DNA from: an uncultured Collinsella sp.
Lineage (GTDB): Bacteria > Actinomycetota > Coriobacteriia > Coriobacteriales > Coriobacteriaceae
Direction: 5' to 3'
DNA: 43,185 nt
Assembly: GCA_905213265.1 (NCBI GenBank)
Contig: CAJMHR010000021.1
Coordinates: 1 to 43,185, forward strand
Position 1 is the first letter of the stretch. Each line of letters begins with the position of its first letter. Positions 41,513 through 43,185 of this stretch are shown one piece after another. The notes under the pieces are model-generated. The model did no database searches. It saw only the letters and a program-made list of their open reading frames with translations, and had not been told where the DNA came from. A program made the translations under genes and the position numbers.

Positions 41513-42277
41513 ATGGCACAGAGCATCTCTTCCACCGGCAATCAGCCGCTGATCGAGCTCAGACACGTCGATAAGCACTATGGCGATCTGCACGTCCTCA
41601 ACGACATCAATCTCTCGGTCGACCGCGGCGAGGTCGTCGTTGTGATTGGACCCTCTGGCTCGGGCAAGTCGACCATGTGCCGCACCATCAACCGCCTGGA
41701 AACCATCGACTCGGGCGAGATTCTCATCGAGGGCGAGCCACTGCCGCAGGAAGGCAAGGATCTTGCCCGCATGCGTGCCGAGCTGGGCATGGTGTTCCAA
41801 CAGTTCAACCTGTTTGCACACATGACGGTGCTGCAGAACGTCATGCTGGGGCCGGTCGACGTGCTGGGTGTCTCCAAGGACGAGGCCCGTGAGCGCGCCA
41901 TGGACCTGCTGGGCCGCGTGGGCGTGGCCGAGCAGGCCGATAAGGTGCCCGCACAGCTCTCGGGCGGCCAGCAGCAGCGCGTAGCCATCGCCCGCTCGCT
42001 TGCCATGCAACCCAAGGCCATGCTTTTTGACGAGCCCACGAGCGCCCTTGACCCTGAGATGATCAACGAGGTGCTCGAGGTCATGGTCCGTCTGGCACAG
42101 CAGGGCATGACGATGATCGTCATCACGCACGAGATGAACTTTGCCCGCCGCGTGGCCGACCGCGTCGTGTTCATGGCCGACGGCCAGATCGTGGAAACCG
42201 GCACGCCCGACGAGTTCTTCGACCACCCCCAGACCAAGCGCGCCCAGGACTTCCTCAACTCCATCAAGGGTCACTAG
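41513..42277 (+). CDS. Amino-acid ABC transporter ATP-binding protein (GluA/GlnQ-like)
   Basis: A 254-residue nucleotide-binding subunit. Walker A is GPSGSGKST at residues 46-54, the Q-loop is in LGMVFQQFNLF, the signature LSGGQQQRVAIARSLA, Walker B AMLFDEPTSALDPE, and the switch histidine is in IVITHEMNFAR. These sequences closely follow GlnQ/HisP-type ATPases for polar amino acids. The SD AAGGAG is seven nt upstream. It is the fourth gene of the importer operon, 36 nt after the second permease. Confidence 0.95.
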   Translation: MAQSISSTGNQPLIELRHVDKHYGDLHVLNDINLSVDRGEVVVVIGPSGSGKSTMCRTINRLETIDSGEILIEGEPLPQEGKDLARMRAELGMVFQQFNLFAHMTVLQNVMLGPVDVLGVSKDEARERAMDLLGRVGVAEQADKVPAQLSGGQQQRVAIARSLAMQPKAMLFDEPTSALDPEMINEVLEVMVRLAQQGMTMIVITHEMNFARRVADRVVFMADGQIVETGTPDEFFDHPQTKRAQDFLNSIKGH

Positions 42278-42328
42278 CCAGACCGCCCACCCGCCCGCCA
42301 TGCCCATCCAAACTCGAAAGTTACACCT

Positions 42329-43138
42329 ATGATCGGAACTCGTACTTCATCGTCCTACACCCCGCACGTCGACGTCGCCCCCGCCGACCGCCCACTCATC
42401 CTCGTCGCGCCGCGCTGGGAAGAGGCGAAGCCGTTTTTGAGCGAAACGCTCTCCCCCAACGAGGAGATCGCAAGTGTCTTTGTCGATGCCATCCTTGCCG
42501 CCGGCGGTCTGCCGCTGCAGATGTCCATCACCGAGGACATTGAGGCTATCCGTCATTACGTCGATATCGCCGACGGCATCGCCATTCCCGGCGGCCCGGA
42601 CGTCAACCCCAAGCGCTGGGGCGATGATCGACCCTACGACCCCACCCTCTGCTGCGAGATTCGCGATAGCTTTGAGTTTAAGCTGGTCGGCGAGGTACTC
42701 CGCGCCAAGAAGCCGCTCTTTACCACCTGCCGCGGCACGCAGCTGCTCAACGTCGCCACCGGCGGCACCCTGTGCATGGACGTGCCGAGCCTGGGTGCGC
42801 GCGAGGGTCGCACGCAGTGGCGCCACACCCACGTGCTCAACGATCCCGTGCACCCCGTCGAGGTCGTGCCGGGCTCGCTGCTGGAACGCGCGGTTGGCGG
42901 GCACAGGCTAATCCAGACCAACTCCGCACACCACTGTTGCGTCGATCGTCTGGGTAAAAGCACGCGCTTGGTCGCCAAGGCAACCGACGGCGTTCCCGAG
43001 TGCATCGAGGTCGAAGGCCAGCCTTTCTGCCTGGGCGTGCAATGGCATCCCGAGTACACCTGGCAGACGCTCGAGACCGACTTTAACCTGTGGAAGTCGT
43101 TTGTCGAGGCAGCGGCAAAGGTTAAGCAGGCCCGTTAG
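42329..43138 (+). CDS. Class I glutamine amidotransferase-like (PuuD-type gamma-glutamyl) hydrolase
   Basis: The 269-residue protein belongs to peptidase C26. The catalytic triad is visible: nucleophile C134 in FTTCRGTQLLNVATGGTL, and the His-Glu pair in GVQWHPEY near the C-terminus. An IPGGPDVNPKRWGDD segment is typical of gamma-glutamyl-GABA/gamma-glutamyl hydrolases. These enzymes free glutamate from gamma-glutamyl compounds in the cytosol. It lies 51 nt after the importer ATPase on the same strand, so it may process an imported gamma-glutamyl substrate or a product of glutamate metabolism; this is inference. The start has no strong SD (GAAAG). Confidence 0.88.
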   Translation: MIGTRTSSSYTPHVDVAPADRPLILVAPRWEEAKPFLSETLSPNEEIASVFVDAILAAGGLPLQMSITEDIEAIRHYVDIADGIAIPGGPDVNPKRWGDDRPYDPTLCCEIRDSFEFKLVGEVLRAKKPLFTTCRGTQLLNVATGGTLCMDVPSLGAREGRTQWRHTHVLNDPVHPVEVVPGSLLERAVGGHRLIQTNSAHHCCVDRLGKSTRLVAKATDGVPECIEVEGQPFCLGVQWHPEYTWQTLETDFNLWKSFVEAAAKVKQAR

Positions 43139-43185
43139 TTCACGGACAGCACAACACAAAAGGGCGCCCCGCCGGCCACATGGTC

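Noticed and set aside
1..43185. CRISPR arrays, tRNA or rRNA genes, prophage or plasmid modules
   Set aside because: No regularly spaced repeats, cloverleaf sequences, rRNA motifs or phage/replication genes were recognised on reading both strands.

Overview
The window looks like chromosomal DNA of a high-GC, Gram-positive gut actinobacterium of the class Coriobacteriia. Collinsella or a close relative fits best. This rests on GC-rich coding sequence, frequent GTG/TTG starts with strong AGGAGG-type ribosome binding sites, a sortase-anchored Ala-rich surface protein, an Asp23/AmaP module, an OPT peptide transporter and a giant 2-hydroxyacyl-CoA dehydratase activator. The genus is an inference, not a match to a named genome. 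No rRNA, tRNA or CRISPR array was recognised.

Layout. 1-0.9 kb: 3' part of an IS110-type transposase with an extra XRE-like helix-turn-helix. 0.9-3.3 kb: groES-groEL (minus strand), preceded by a ~200-bp extended palindrome. 3.4-6.7 kb: divergent amidohydrolase and M20 amidohydrolase/peptidase genes. 6.7-12 kb, minus strand: zinc-ribbon membrane protein, YitT protein, amaP-DUF2273-asp23 envelope-stress operon, yebC. 12-17.2 kb, minus strand: large polytopic membrane protein, lgt, NifU-like scaffold, dCMP deaminase, coaX. 17.4-19.1 kb: OPT transporter. 19.3-22.7 kb: sortase-anchored CAP-domain coiled-coil protein whose signal peptide is out of frame with the body at a G7 tract. 23-25.5 kb: DUF389 protein with an EF-hand-like loop, a small exported protein and a sulfotransferase remnant. 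25.5-31 kb: TetR regulator plus a 1593-aa dehydratase activator. 31.2-31.6 kb: a previously unlabelled small locus: a 41-aa membrane peptide under a LexA-box-like operator, converging with a strong opposite-strand promoter (type I toxin-antitoxin-like). 31.6-34.7 kb: HAD phosphatase whose ribosome binding site lies in a 21-bp stem, then an MFS exporter with a TetR regulator and paired operators. 34.7-36.4 kb: a glnB 3' fragment, a CmpB-like membrane protein and an HD protein. 36.6-38.4 kb: a DXS-like TPP enzyme. 38.8-43.1 kb: a polar amino-acid ABC importer (binding protein, two permeases, ATPase) with a class I glutamine amidotransferase-like hydrolase.

A family of small palindromes with a CTGTCCC-like core recurs through the window (6.7, 9.4, 12.0, 14.25, 14.33, 31.15, 31.6 and 38.7 kb). 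Several copies sit directly against, or within about a dozen bases of, the stop codon of a minus-strand gene, suggesting a dispersed REP-like element. The most notable candidates for new biology are the G-tract switch in the surface protein, the small SOS-like peptide/antisense locus, and this palindrome family.
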